Shown: piece by piece, positions 27,646-35,869 of the stretch
How positions within the stretch are numbered: position 1 is the stretch's first letter
Layout: the number at the start of each line of letters is the position of its first letter
Origin: Zobellia galactanivorans
GTDB lineage: Bacteria > Bacteroidota > Bacteroidia > Flavobacteriales > Flavobacteriaceae
NCBI RefSeq assembly: GCF_000973105.1
Contig: NC_015844.1
Location: 4,088,501-4,152,500 of the forward strand
DNA: 64,000 nucleotides
Reading direction: 5' to 3'
Translations under genes and position numbers: made by a program
The notes under the pieces: generated by a model
Databases searched by the model: none
What the model was told of the DNA's origin: nothing
What the model saw: only the letters and a program-made list of their open reading frames with translations

Positions 27646-28713
27646 TTAAACGCTATATTCAATGGCCGAAGCAACATTGAAGGAGTCGACATTTTCCTTG
27701 GTGACAATGTTCATGGGGGAACGATATTCCGGCTTTGGGGTTTTGTTCAGGAGCAAGTATTCAAATAGAATTTTTACGCCCATATACCCCTGTTCAAAGG
27801 GATGCTGGTCAATGGCGAAATCTATGGTACCCTTTCTGATATAGTCAAGGTTTTTCTGGTGTACGTCAAAACCAACGGTACGTATGTTCTGTAAATTTTC
27901 GCTTTGTAAAAAATCCGCTACCGTAAACAGGGCGCTCGAAGGAACAAATATGCCCGTGATATGGTCGGGTTTTGAAAATTCTTCGGTCAAGGCCCTGTAA
28001 ACCTCTTTAGGGGCAAAGCTCTCTACGAATATCTTATGTATCGGTTTCTCGTTTTTGTTCGTTTCAAAAAAGTTCATAAAACCTTTGATACGCGTTTCGA
28101 TCGCCAAGTGACTATCGACGTTTTTCTTTGACGTTAGTATGGCAATAGACTCCTTAGGGGCGGTAATGATATTCATCATCTTCCCACATAGATAACCACT
28201 TTTAAAGGAATCTTGACCGATATACGATAGCTTATCGCCGGTTTCCAAATCAATGTTTATCAAAACAAAGGGAATGTCGTTGGCCTTTAACTTTTCTACA
28301 AATGCTAGGGAGGTATTATAAAAAAAGGGGGCAAAGACAACACCGTTCGGCTTGAGTTTGAGTATTTGTTCAAGTGCCCGTTCGTACGATTTTAGGTCGT
28401 ACTGGTCAAAATAGTACCTATGGGTGATAACTCCGTATTTCTGGATTTCCTTGGCGGCGGATTTGAGACCTTTGTTCGGCCCGCTCCAAAATTGGTTTTT
28501 AGAGGCTGGGGTCGGAATTAAAGTGGCAATGGTATATTTTTTCTTGAAAGCCAAGGTACTGGCAAGGATGTTTCTTTCAAAATCGTACTTGTCAAGTAGT
28601 TTCTGTATGCGTTCCTTGGTTTTTGGCGATACCCCAGGGCGATTATGAATAACCCTATCCACTGTTCCTGTAGAGACTTTGGCCTCTTCGGCAATATCTT
28701 TTATCGTTTTCAA
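27646..28713 (-). CDS. LacI-family transcriptional regulator (TTG start)
   Basis: A 355-residue regulator. The N-terminal helix-turn-helix is KTIKDIAEEAKVSTGTVDRVIHNRPGVS, followed by a hinge and a periplasmic-binding-protein-like sugar sensor (about 60-330: GVVFAPFFYNTS, IPFVLINIDL, GYLCGKMM). The first codon is TTG at 28711-28713. The in-frame stop 12 bp upstream and the family's conserved N-terminus leave no ATG alternative. It is convergent with the DUF1080/oxidoreductase operon, and a near-palindromic operator lies about 120 bp upstream of its own start, suggesting autoregulation plus control of that operon. The effector is probably a sugar or an oxidised sugar. Confidence 0.93.
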   Translation of the reverse strand: MKTIKDIAEEAKVSTGTVDRVIHNRPGVSPKTKERIQKLLDKYDFERNILASTLAFKKKYTIATLIPTPASKNQFWSGPNKGLKSAAKEIQKYGVITHRYYFDQYDLKSYERALEQILKLKPNGVVFAPFFYNTSLAFVEKLKANDIPFVLINIDLETGDKLSYIGQDSFKSGYLCGKMMNIITAPKESIAILTSKKNVDSHLAIETRIKGFMNFFETNKNEKPIHKIFVESFAPKEVYRALTEEFSKPDHITGIFVPSSALFTVADFLQSENLQNIRTVGFDVHQKNLDYIRKGTIDFAIDQHPFEQGYMGVKILFEYLLLNKTPKPEYRSPMNIVTKENVDSFNVASAIEYSV

Positions 28714-28833
28714 TAGAATAAATTAAAAGGTCTGGTAGTTGAGTTCAATCCACTGGTTTAGCCAATTGTTCTTGAATGGATTGAGTTTCAAATGTACGTA
28801 TAAATCTAGTTTTATAAAACTGCTACGGGGCTT

Positions 28834-28849
28834 TTGTGTTCGCACACGA
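28834..28849. promoter_or_regulatory. Second putative LacI operator (autoregulatory)
   Basis: TTGTGTTCGCACACGA matches the palindrome at 24395 at 14 of 16 positions and keeps the central CG and the GTGT/CACAC arms. It lies upstream of the LacI gene, in the 230-bp gap before the next minus-strand gene. Confidence 0.58.
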
Positions 28850-28943
28850 AATTAAGGTCCCATTGTAGCTGCGAGTGTATCGGACATTGGAAATTATGCA
28901 TAGGACAAAGGATAGGGGAAGGGGCAACAGGATAAGTGGCCCT

Positions 28944-29267
28944 TTAAGAGTTGGACAATTGCTTGTTGGCCTCTTGTAAATTTTGGATGTCCTTAGAGAG
29001 AAACACGATTCTTTCACTTACTTTCTTTCTATTCCGGGTTAGCATAGGGGTCAGGTGGTTCAGTCGGGCTTTTAAGTTTATGAGTTTGATATTAAACTCG
29101 CGAACATCCTCAAATTTACTGGATGGGTATTTGGGAAAGTTCCCTTCAAAGGTTTTCTGAAGTTCGAAAGTCCGCCTTTTTAACTGGTTTAATCGGGCTT
29201 TCAGCGCGTTGGTGTCGGCTAGTATTTTTATTACATTTCGTTTTTTTGCTATACGTGGCGCTTTCAT
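28944..29267 (-). CDS. Small coiled-coil protein, function unknown
   Basis: A 107-residue protein. The frame is open upstream, but the ATG at 29267 starts the basic, helical sequence MKAPRIAKKRNVIKILA; the upstream part looks like untranslated sequence. The body is predicted by eye to be coiled coil, with repeating Leu, Lys and Arg (ALKARLNQLKRRTFELQ; LINLKARLNHL). No signal peptide or known domain is recognised. It stands at the edge of the catalase cluster. It could be a cytoplasmic structural or nucleic-acid-associated protein, but I cannot say. Confidence 0.6.
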   Translation of the reverse strand: MKAPRIAKKRNVIKILADTNALKARLNQLKRRTFELQKTFEGNFPKYPSSKFEDVREFNIKLINLKARLNHLTPMLTRNRKKVSERIVFLSKDIQNLQEANKQLSNS

Positions 29268-29557
29268 ATATAATTTTTTATAAAAGTAATGCGGTCTATT
29301 TTTTAGGAAGAATGCTATAACTAAAAATCTTATCCCGAAGCATCGGGTCGGAACAAGGCTGGTGGCCAAGGTAAAAAACTTTTGAATGCTTTTGTTACGA
29401 GGCATGTTTCAGTGATAAGAGTACTTTCCTCACTGTTTTTAACACTTATCATGGGCCGTGGGGTATTTGTACCAAAGTTTTTATAAAGACAACTTTCAAA
29501 TGGGAAGACCCCGGAAAATTGAGTTTCAGGGGTCTTTACCATATAGTTTAAATCGTA

Positions 29558-29902
29558 TTATTGCGCATCGGGCGGGAATATATCTTTGTCTTTGATATTC
29601 TGTTCTGGAATGGTCTCCAAAAATGCATAGAGGTCTGTATTTGCACTGGGGCCATAACCGGTCAATAAGGTCCCTTTCCCACCATCGCTAGTTTCCAAGA
29701 CATATAGTAAAGACATATCTGAGGGGTTGCTCATTCCTTCATAGCGATGCTCTTTCACAATTGTTATATCCTTTGCGGCATATGTTTTATCTGATTTGGT
29801 ACTCCTTAGTTTTTCGTTTATAAAGCGATACGAGTCGGTATACCCTAATTTTTCATAGCGTTTTATGTAATCGGTCTCGTGTTTTGCATATTCTGTACTC
29901 AT
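29558..29902 (-). CDS. Small conserved flavobacterial protein, function unknown
   Basis: A 114-residue soluble protein. The central block HRYEGMSNPSDMSLLYVLE, followed by KGTLLTGYGP, resembles a small Bacteroidota family often mislabelled as phosphoribosylpyrophosphate synthetase although far too short for that enzyme. It begins 25 bp after the catalase gene on the same strand, so it is probably co-transcribed and part of the oxidative or envelope-stress response. A weak hairpin (29504-29536) follows without a U tract. Confidence 0.72.
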   Translation of the reverse strand: MSTEYAKHETDYIKRYEKLGYTDSYRFINEKLRSTKSDKTYAAKDITIVKEHRYEGMSNPSDMSLLYVLETSDGGKGTLLTGYGPSANTDLYAFLETIPEQNIKDKDIFPPDAQ

Positions 29903-29927
29903 AATATTTTTCTTTTAGATGTTCAAC

Positions 29928-32069
29928 TTAAGCGGGTATGTTTTCCGCTTTTTTCCTTCTTTTCCAATTGCGGTGTTGGGCAATCGCTTTTATAAAACCT
30001 TCCGGATTTTCATTGATAAAAATGGCCTCATCCTCATGTATATCGATTATGGCCGTGTGTTTTAGAAAATCTTCGGCTTCACCACTTACCGAAATGGCTT
30101 TACAGTGCTTGTAACTTTCGTTTACGAATTTGGTGAATTTGGCCTGTGCCCTTAAGGCGGCAATAGAGGGCTCTCCGCCAGGGATGTAAAGGGCATCGAA
30201 CAGTACACTTTCCGTGGTCATGATTGCGGCATCGACCTGATGTTCCATGCCTTCATCGCATGTAACCGTACCCCCATGTGGAGCGATTAACTTTACCATA
30301 GCGCCTTCTTTTTCAAGGGCATCTTTTACAATTTTGAATTCGCTCATACGAAAGCCGTCACCTACCAGAACCGCGACCTGTCTTGTTGCAATCGAGTCGA
30401 AGGTGGTATGGGCCTGGCTCAGTTTAGGCGACTCATCTAGGTAGATTTTCTTCTCCGTGGGTTGCTGCGACTCAACATCGGCATCGGCACCTATGGCTTG
30501 ATTGATCGGTTTCTCAATGGAAGAAGGGACTTTCATACCTAAGTTCTTAGCTACTTTTTCCGCCAGACTCGAATCGATTCGATCGATCAGGTATAGCATT
30601 CGCCCTTTGATATGCTCGATCTCGCATTTGCCCAATTCAAAGGAGTATGCACTTGTTACATGTTCTTTTTCCCAATCGCTAAGGCTTCTGTAGAATAAGG
30701 CGGGTTGAGAGAAATGGTCGTTGAAACTTTCGCTACGCGTTCTTATTTTTTTAGCGTCAATACGCTCTTGGTATGATTCAAAACCGCCTTCTGCAACTGT
30801 GGAGAGGTAGGGGCATCCGCCACCTATGGAATTCGGAAAATAGGCCGTACGCCCTTTTGGGATTTCGGTCTGCATATGCCCGTCGCGCTGATTGTTTCGA
30901 ACTTCGGCAATGGGTTTGTTGATAGGAATTTGATGGAAATTGTGTGTTCCTAATCGAGAGAGCTGTGTATCTCGGTAGGAAAACAACCTACCTTGTAACA
31001 GGGGATCGTTCGTAAAATCTATACCGGGAACTATATTGCCCGGCAAGAAGGCGACCTGTTCCGTTTCCGCAAAGAAATTTTCAGGGTTGCGGTTCAGTAC
31101 CATTTTCCCGATTATCTTAACGGGTACCATTTCTTCGGGAATAAGTTTGGTAGGGTCCAAGAGGTCAAAATCGAACTTATGTTCATCTTCTTCGGCCACT
31201 ATTTGTAGTCCCAATTCCCATTCGGGATAGTGCCCTGCTTCAATGGCTTCCCATAGGTCTCTCCTGTGAAAATCGGAATCGGCCCCACTGATTTTTACAG
31301 CTTCGTCCCAAGTTACCGAGTGTACCCCTAGTTTTGGTTTCCAGTGAAATTTAACGAAATGCGCTCTTCCTTCCGCATTGATCAATCTGAAGGTATGTAT
31401 ACCGAAGCCTTCCATCATACGTAAACTACGTGGAATGGCGCGGTCGCTCATCACCCATATTTGGTTGTGTAAAGTTTCTGGTGTAAGCGAAACAAAATCA
31501 TAGAACGTGTCGTGTGCCGATGCCGCTTGTGGGATTTCGTTATTGGGTTCGGGTTTAACCGAATGAATGAGGTCGGGGAACTTCATGGCGTCTTGAATAA
31601 AGAAAATGGGCATATTGTTGCCGACCAAATCCCAAGTGCCTTCCTCTGTATAAAATTTAACGGCAAAGCCGCGTACATCCCTAGCTAAATCGGTTGAGCC
31701 TTTTGAGCCAGCAACGGTAGAAAAACGTGCGAAAACCGGCGTTTTTCGCGAAGTATCGGTAAAAATACCTGCCTTGGAGTATTCCTCTATGCTATCGTAT
31801 AATTCAAAATAGCCATGGGCTCCACTCCCCCGGGCATGAACAATTCGCTCTGGAATACGCTCGTGGTCGAAATTGTGGATCTTTTCCCGAAGAAGAAAAT
31901 CTTCTAAAAGGGTAGCTCCCCTTGGGCCCGATTTCAATGAATTATTGGTATCGTTTATTTTTAAACCTTGTTTTGTGGTCAAAGGTTGGTTTGAATAATC
32001 GACCCTGTGCTTTTCAAGCTGCTCGTCTTTACGGGTCGATACTGTTTCGTGTGTTTCTTCAGATTTCAT
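29928..32069 (-). CDS. katE: Large-subunit heme catalase (HPII/KatE type)
   Basis: A 713-residue clade 2 catalase that breaks hydrogen peroxide into water and oxygen. The active site is readable: H78 in RIVHARGSGAHG and N151 in LVGNNMPIFF, with the same 73-residue spacing as E. coli HPII. The heme-ligand Tyr is in RLFSYRDTQLSRLG. The extra C-terminal domain (about 565-700, VAVLVGDGFRMSEF to ALYIPGGEPS) is the DJ-1/glutaminase-like flavodoxin fold typical of large catalases. No signal peptide. It precedes a small unknown gene and follows a ferritin-like gene, together forming a peroxide-defence cluster. Confidence 0.97.
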   Translation of the reverse strand: MKSEETHETVSTRKDEQLEKHRVDYSNQPLTTKQGLKINDTNNSLKSGPRGATLLEDFLLREKIHNFDHERIPERIVHARGSGAHGYFELYDSIEEYSKAGIFTDTSRKTPVFARFSTVAGSKGSTDLARDVRGFAVKFYTEEGTWDLVGNNMPIFFIQDAMKFPDLIHSVKPEPNNEIPQAASAHDTFYDFVSLTPETLHNQIWVMSDRAIPRSLRMMEGFGIHTFRLINAEGRAHFVKFHWKPKLGVHSVTWDEAVKISGADSDFHRRDLWEAIEAGHYPEWELGLQIVAEEDEHKFDFDLLDPTKLIPEEMVPVKIIGKMVLNRNPENFFAETEQVAFLPGNIVPGIDFTNDPLLQGRLFSYRDTQLSRLGTHNFHQIPINKPIAEVRNNQRDGHMQTEIPKGRTAYFPNSIGGGCPYLSTVAEGGFESYQERIDAKKIRTRSESFNDHFSQPALFYRSLSDWEKEHVTSAYSFELGKCEIEHIKGRMLYLIDRIDSSLAEKVAKNLGMKVPSSIEKPINQAIGADADVESQQPTEKKIYLDESPKLSQAHTTFDSIATRQVAVLVGDGFRMSEFKIVKDALEKEGAMVKLIAPHGGTVTCDEGMEHQVDAAIMTTESVLFDALYIPGGEPSIAALRAQAKFTKFVNESYKHCKAISVSGEAEDFLKHTAIIDIHEDEAIFINENPEGFIKAIAQHRNWKRRKKAENIPA

Positions 32070-32126
32070 ATAAGTTCTTTTTATGGATTATAGGGGAATG
32101 CTTTGGTGTTGGGCTAAGGGCTTCCA

Positions 32127-32540
32127 TCAATCTCGTGATAGGATTTTAAAATGCTTTAGCGTAAATAGGTTTACCTCTAGCTTTACGGCCTGTTCAATAA
32201 ATAGGGCGATCAGTTCTTCGGAAAGGTTTGAAAGCATCATATATTGACAAATTTCGAAGGCCGTTTGGTCGAGCGATGCTATGTTCAAATGATAGAGGGG
32301 CTTAGTAATCAGGTAATCCTTCCCGTATAAATTCTTGTGCCAAGCCAGTAATCCACCTATATCGGTAGGTTGGTTCTTTCTTATGACCATTTGCCATATA
32401 TCCATTATAAAATCGGAACGTTCAAGTGCGCATCGCTCCATAAACGTGCGTATAAGTGGATTTTTGGTGCTGACGGCCCTTTCTGTATACCGTACCTCAC
32501 CGATAGCATAAACTTGCAAAAGACATTCAAGACCCTCCAT
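32127..32540 (-). CDS. Ferritin-like four-helix protein (distant DUF2383/PA2169 type)
   Basis: A 137-residue all-helical protein lying 57 bp upstream of the catalase gene on the same strand. The first half (QVYAIGEVRYTERAVSTKNP, FMERCALERSDFIMDIW) has the pattern of the PA2169/DUF2383 family, of which a clearer member lies at 34365. Iron-binding Glu/His pairs are not obvious, so it may be a degenerate or structural member. An association with peroxide stress is inferred from the operon. Confidence 0.62.
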   Translation of the reverse strand: MEGLECLLQVYAIGEVRYTERAVSTKNPLIRTFMERCALERSDFIMDIWQMVIRKNQPTDIGGLLAWHKNLYGKDYLITKPLYHLNIASLDQTAFEICQYMMLSNLSEELIALFIEQAVKLEVNLFTLKHFKILSRD

Positions 32541-32842
32541 AATTCAATAAGCTTTGTTTGTACCGTTATAAAATTATCGGTGCGGGGAGAATATCTTTGG
32601 CTGTAAAAAAAACATTATTAGTGCAATTGCCCATGATGCTCGAATGGCCTGTTCGTTTGGAATGGGCATGCTTGGATTTTTGTGGAAAGGGTACGGTTTC
32701 GAAGCCCCTATGGCCCTTATATATTAATACGGTAGCAGGGTAGGGCTATCGTACACATCTTTTGTGTTAAGGATAAGTGCGATGTAATCGATCATACTGG
32801 GAGACTCCAAGTAAATTGGTCTAAACTTTAAAACGCAATAAA
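32541..32842. other. Intergenic region between divergent genes
   Basis: About 300 bp separating the catalase cluster and the VOC gene. A 61-codon frame opens on the plus strand from a TTG (32558-32743), but it has no recognisable features. It probably holds both promoters; no clear TAnnTTTG element was found. Confidence 0.5.
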
Positions 32843-33247
32843 ATGAAGACACAAGCATACTTAGCCTTTGACGGCAATTGTCAGGAAGCCCTTAATTTTT
32901 ATGCCGATTCCCTTGGGGCCGAAATCAAGAATAGGCAGACCTACGCCGATAAGAAAATAGATGTGCCCGCATCGTATCGCGACCGGTTGCAACATGCCGA
33001 ACTAAAAGGAAAGGGAGTACATTTTATGGCCTATGATGCCGCACCCGACACGCCACTAACGGAAGGCACCAAAATACACTTGAGTATTGATTTGAACGAT
33101 AAAAAAGAAGCCGAGGAACTGTACGGGAAGCTTTCCGCGGGAGGACGTATACACCACGAACTAAGGGAACGTGAATGGAATGCCCTTTATGGACGTTTCA
33201 CGGATCGTTACGGTATCAATTGGATGATCAATTGTGACTTGAACTAG
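32843..33247 (+). CDS. VOC/PhnB-like glyoxalase-fold protein
   Basis: A 134-residue protein with the paired beta-alpha-beta-beta-beta units of the vicinal oxygen chelate superfamily: AYLAFDGNCQEALNFYADSLGAEIK at the start, HAELKGKGVHFMAYDA in the middle and GRFTDRYGINWMINCDLN at the end. This is the PhnB-like branch, whose members are often metal-free and of unknown substrate. The DUF421 gene follows after 32 bp in the same direction. Confidence 0.87.
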   Translation: MKTQAYLAFDGNCQEALNFYADSLGAEIKNRQTYADKKIDVPASYRDRLQHAELKGKGVHFMAYDAAPDTPLTEGTKIHLSIDLNDKKEAEELYGKLSAGGRIHHELREREWNALYGRFTDRYGINWMINCDLN

Positions 33248-33279
33248 AAAAATATTGAATCAGTTAAATAAAGAATATT

Positions 33280-33801
33280 ATGGAGGAGTGGTTTGAATTT
33301 TCATGGAATGCCTTGTTCGCAATCGGTCTGTCGGCTGTCGGTATTTATGCGGCCGTAATCATTATGACCCGTATTTGCGGGAAGCGTAGTTTCTCAAAAA
33401 TGTCGAGTTTCGATTTTGCCATGACCGTAGCCGTGGGTTCCATAATTGCAACTACCATTCTTTCAAAATCGGTAAGCCTGGCTGATGGGGTTGTAGGTAT
33501 AGTGGCCGTATACCTTTTACAAATGGGGGCGGCCTTCGCCAGAAGGAACGACATGGTGAAAAAAATGATGGACAATACTCCCTTATTGCTCATGGACGGA
33601 GCGATTATTTTAGAGGAAAACCTAAGGAAAGGCCGTGTGGCAAAGTCCGATTTGCGGGCTAAATTGAGAGAGGCCAATATAACCGAGCTATCGGAGGTTA
33701 AAGCAGTAGTATTTGAAACCACTGGCGATATTTCGGTACTCCACAAAGAACATCGACGCCCGATAGAGGATTTTCTACTTGAAGACGTTCAGCGTTCCTA
33801 G
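33280..33801 (+). CDS. DUF421 (YetF-like) membrane protein
   Basis: A 173-residue protein with three N-terminal membrane helices (about 10-30, 42-65, 68-85), the family motif RICGKRSFSKMSSFDFAMTVAVGS, and a cytoplasmic C-terminal domain (NTPLLLMDGAIILEENLRKGRVAKSDL). The function of the family is not settled; members are often stress- or sporulation-associated in other bacteria. It is likely in an operon with the VOC gene and ends at a strong terminator. Confidence 0.9.
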   Translation: MEEWFEFSWNALFAIGLSAVGIYAAVIIMTRICGKRSFSKMSSFDFAMTVAVGSIIATTILSKSVSLADGVVGIVAVYLLQMGAAFARRNDMVKKMMDNTPLLLMDGAIILEENLRKGRVAKSDLRAKLREANITELSEVKAVVFETTGDISVLHKEHRRPIEDFLLEDVQRS

Positions 33802-33831
33802 GGTTGTTAGAATTACAACCAAAATAAGAAT

Positions 33832-33865
33832 AAAAGGGTACGCTTGCTTTAGCGTACCCTTTTTT
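33832..33865 (+). terminator. Intrinsic terminator after the DUF421 gene
   Basis: AAAAGGGTACGCT pairs with AGCGTACCCTTTT around a six-base loop and runs into Ts. It is placed 30 bp after the DUF421 stop. Confidence 0.92.
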
Positions 33866-34022
33866 ATGGATACGCAATCAAGTCCAAACTCCATTGTAAA
33901 GGGTTCATTTCAATTTTGGTCACCAGCTATATTTGTCAGAGGTTTCAACGGTTATGCACCTTGATAGGGCGTAGGCCCTTTTGGGAAAAGTAAATTCGAA
34001 GTTGAATTAAAAAAGAAGAAAG

Positions 34023-34244
34023 ATGAACGATTTTAGTTATAAGTACACCATTATTTCCAAGAATTCGGGTAAAACCTTTTTTAGGGAGATTATGGATTTA
34101 AGTAAAATAGGGGTCTTGCTTAAAGATGGGTTTTTTGAATATATCGCCATCGAGGCCCAAATGAAACGTTTGGGCGAATGCAAGCTGGAAAATGAAGATT
34201 ATATCTGTATAGTAAAGCTGACCCGTGGCAAAATAGTGGCTTAG
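34023..34244 (+). CDS. Small hypothetical protein
   Basis: A 73-residue protein preceded by an A-rich start region (AAAAAAGAAGAAAG). Composition is ordinary for a soluble mixed alpha/beta protein (NDFSYKYTIISKNSGKTFF, YICIVKLTRGKIVA). No family recognised. It lies 120 bp before the PA2169-type gene, with a 7-bp hairpin AGTTGAT/ATCAACT at 34283-34300 between them. Possibly a stress-cluster member. Confidence 0.5.
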   Translation: MNDFSYKYTIISKNSGKTFFREIMDLSKIGVLLKDGFFEYIAIEAQMKRLGECKLENEDYICIVKLTRGKIVA

Positions 34245-34364
34245 CAGCAGTGTTTTTTTTACGGCCATATATAATGTTTATGAGTTGATCGGCATCAACT
34301 ATAATGTATAGATTATCGATATGCCAAACGGTAGGCATTAGAGTTACCGCTAAAAAATGAATAT

Positions 34365-34814
34365 ATGAATAGTGATATAAAAGAGATCGAAGAAAGTATA
34401 AATGATATTATACAAAAGAATGAAGACGCGATAAAGGGATATGATCAGGCTGTGGAAAACTCCAAAGAAATCGGACTAAAAAGCTACTTCCAAAATAAGG
34501 CGATCGAAAGGCGAAATTTTCTTTTGGAGTTAAAGGCGGCAACCCCTGCATTACAAACGAGGGAAGAGGTAGAAGGTAGCGTTACCGGAGCCTTGCATAG
34601 AACATGGATGGACATAAAGACTTTCTTTTCGGGCGACAATGATAAGGCCATGTTGGAAGAGGCCATTCGAGGAGACAAAGCGGCCATAGATGAATACAAC
34701 GAGGTGTTGACGGATACCCACCTGCCCCTTAAGGCGGCGGCAGTAATCAGAAAACAAAGAGATTGGTTGCTAGATGACTTGAAGACCATAAAAACCTTGG
34801 AAGACGTAAGGTAA
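34365..34814 (+). CDS. PA2169-family four-helix-bundle protein (DUF2383)
   Basis: A 149-residue ferritin-like protein. Helix signatures are INDIIQKNEDAIKGYDQAVEN, LKSYFQNKAIERRNFLLELK, GSVTGALHRTWMDIKTFFSG and LEEAIRGDKAAIDEYNEVL. The Glu/His set that binds a di-metal centre in ferritin-like folds is partly visible, for example the E-R-R-N-F and E-A-I-R-G-D-K segments. The family is common in general-stress regulons; its role is unknown. Its terminator is shared with the convergent phospholipase gene. Confidence 0.88.
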   Translation: MNSDIKEIEESINDIIQKNEDAIKGYDQAVENSKEIGLKSYFQNKAIERRNFLLELKAATPALQTREEVEGSVTGALHRTWMDIKTFFSGDNDKAMLEEAIRGDKAAIDEYNEVLTDTHLPLKAAAVIRKQRDWLLDDLKTIKTLEDVR

Positions 34815-34840
34815 ATACATATTGAAACCTTGTAATGGAA

Positions 34841-34864
34841 CAGCCCCTGACCAGGGGCTGTTTT
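34841..34864. terminator. Terminator between convergent genes
   Basis: CAGCCCCT and AGGGGCTG form a perfect 8-bp stem with a four-base loop followed by TTTT on the plus strand. It ends the PA2169-type gene and lies 12 bp past the stop of the opposite phospholipase gene, so it may serve both. Confidence 0.88.
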
Positions 34865-34875
34865 ATGTAAAATGG

Positions 34876-35724
34876 TCAAGGTCTTTTACGGTTTCTTTTT
34901 AAGATGTCGAACTCATTGGTCTTTATAACATAACCGATACGTAGCATGCTATGGTATTGTTCGTAGTCGATAAGGTTTTCGGTATGTCCGCTGAACCATT
35001 CAAGCATTATGTATTGGTTGGAGCTATGTTTGAAAGGCCTGTATTGTAGGCGGCTTCGTATCATACCTTTAAAGTCGTTGCTTAGCCCCTTTCTGAGCTT
35101 TACTTCAAATATAAGCCTGTCGCGTATAAAGTCGTGTGAAAGGGTTACTTCCCCTAGGCCCACATAATCGATAAGATCGGGGTTTCCCGATTGATAACCG
35201 TAGGGTAACCAAGCTTTAACCTGGAGCATGGTCTTTTGTGATAACAAGGTAGTGTATTCAAGGCTCAAACGGTTCCAGCTTCTAGAAAAGATACTATCAC
35301 GTCCGTTTGATTCATGTTCGAACACCAAACTGGCCAAGCCCTTAATTCTGTCGTCTGAATCGTAAAAGGCCTTCCCAACGCCTATGGTAGGGTTAAAGTT
35401 GATTTCTTTGAACGGGTATGAATCTTTATAGATATCCCAAAATGCTTTTTGGCTATAGGTCAAATAGAGGTACGTCTCCCAAGGCAACATACTTCTGGTA
35501 ATGATCTGTTTAAAACTGATTTGGTACTTGGCATTGGCGGTTGAACTGTTAATAGGTTTGTTCGAGGGTATACCGGTAATAAAATAATTGTCTTTATGTA
35601 TCGAGAACCTCGGTATGTTTTGCATGGTATCGCGCACTTCTTGTCGGGTAAGGGCTTGTGCGTTTAGGTCGGAAATAAGGAACAGTAGCCCCATTAATAT
35701 CCATATCGAGCTTTTGGCTTTCAT
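34876..35724 (-). CDS. Outer-membrane phospholipase A (OMPLA/PldA-like)
   Basis: A 282-residue beta-barrel lipase. The frame extends upstream, but the ATG at 35724 starts a proper signal peptide (SSIWILMGLLFLISDLNAQ). The signature FEHESNGRDSIFSRSWNRL carries the His, Ser and Asn counterparts of the E. coli PldA triad (H142, S144, N156). Alternating hydrophobic strands continue to the end, and length is close to the 289 of PldA. It should hydrolyse phospholipids that reach the outer leaflet when the outer membrane is disturbed. The TPR/LuxR regulator gene lies upstream on the same strand, 145 bp away. Confidence 0.9.
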   Translation of the reverse strand: MKAKSSIWILMGLLFLISDLNAQALTRQEVRDTMQNIPRFSIHKDNYFITGIPSNKPINSSTANAKYQISFKQIITRSMLPWETYLYLTYSQKAFWDIYKDSYPFKEINFNPTIGVGKAFYDSDDRIKGLASLVFEHESNGRDSIFSRSWNRLSLEYTTLLSQKTMLQVKAWLPYGYQSGNPDLIDYVGLGEVTLSHDFIRDRLIFEVKLRKGLSNDFKGMIRSRLQYRPFKHSSNQYIMLEWFSGHTENLIDYEQYHSMLRIGYVIKTNEFDILKRNRKRP

Positions 35725-35869
35725 AAGGGTGTTTTTTGTCGGGATAAAATAGATTCGCAAATTAACCCTTCGGAGCTACCATAGCCCTTGTGATACGATA
35801 AAATATTGGTTCAATAAAAAATGGGCGATGCTTCTTCCTTATAGGAAAGGTATAAATTCCAAACGCAGT

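Noticed and set aside
29504-29536. Hairpin AAGACCCC/GGGGTCTT as a terminator of the small gene at 29558
   Set aside because: The stem is good but the loop is long and there is no U tract on the minus strand.
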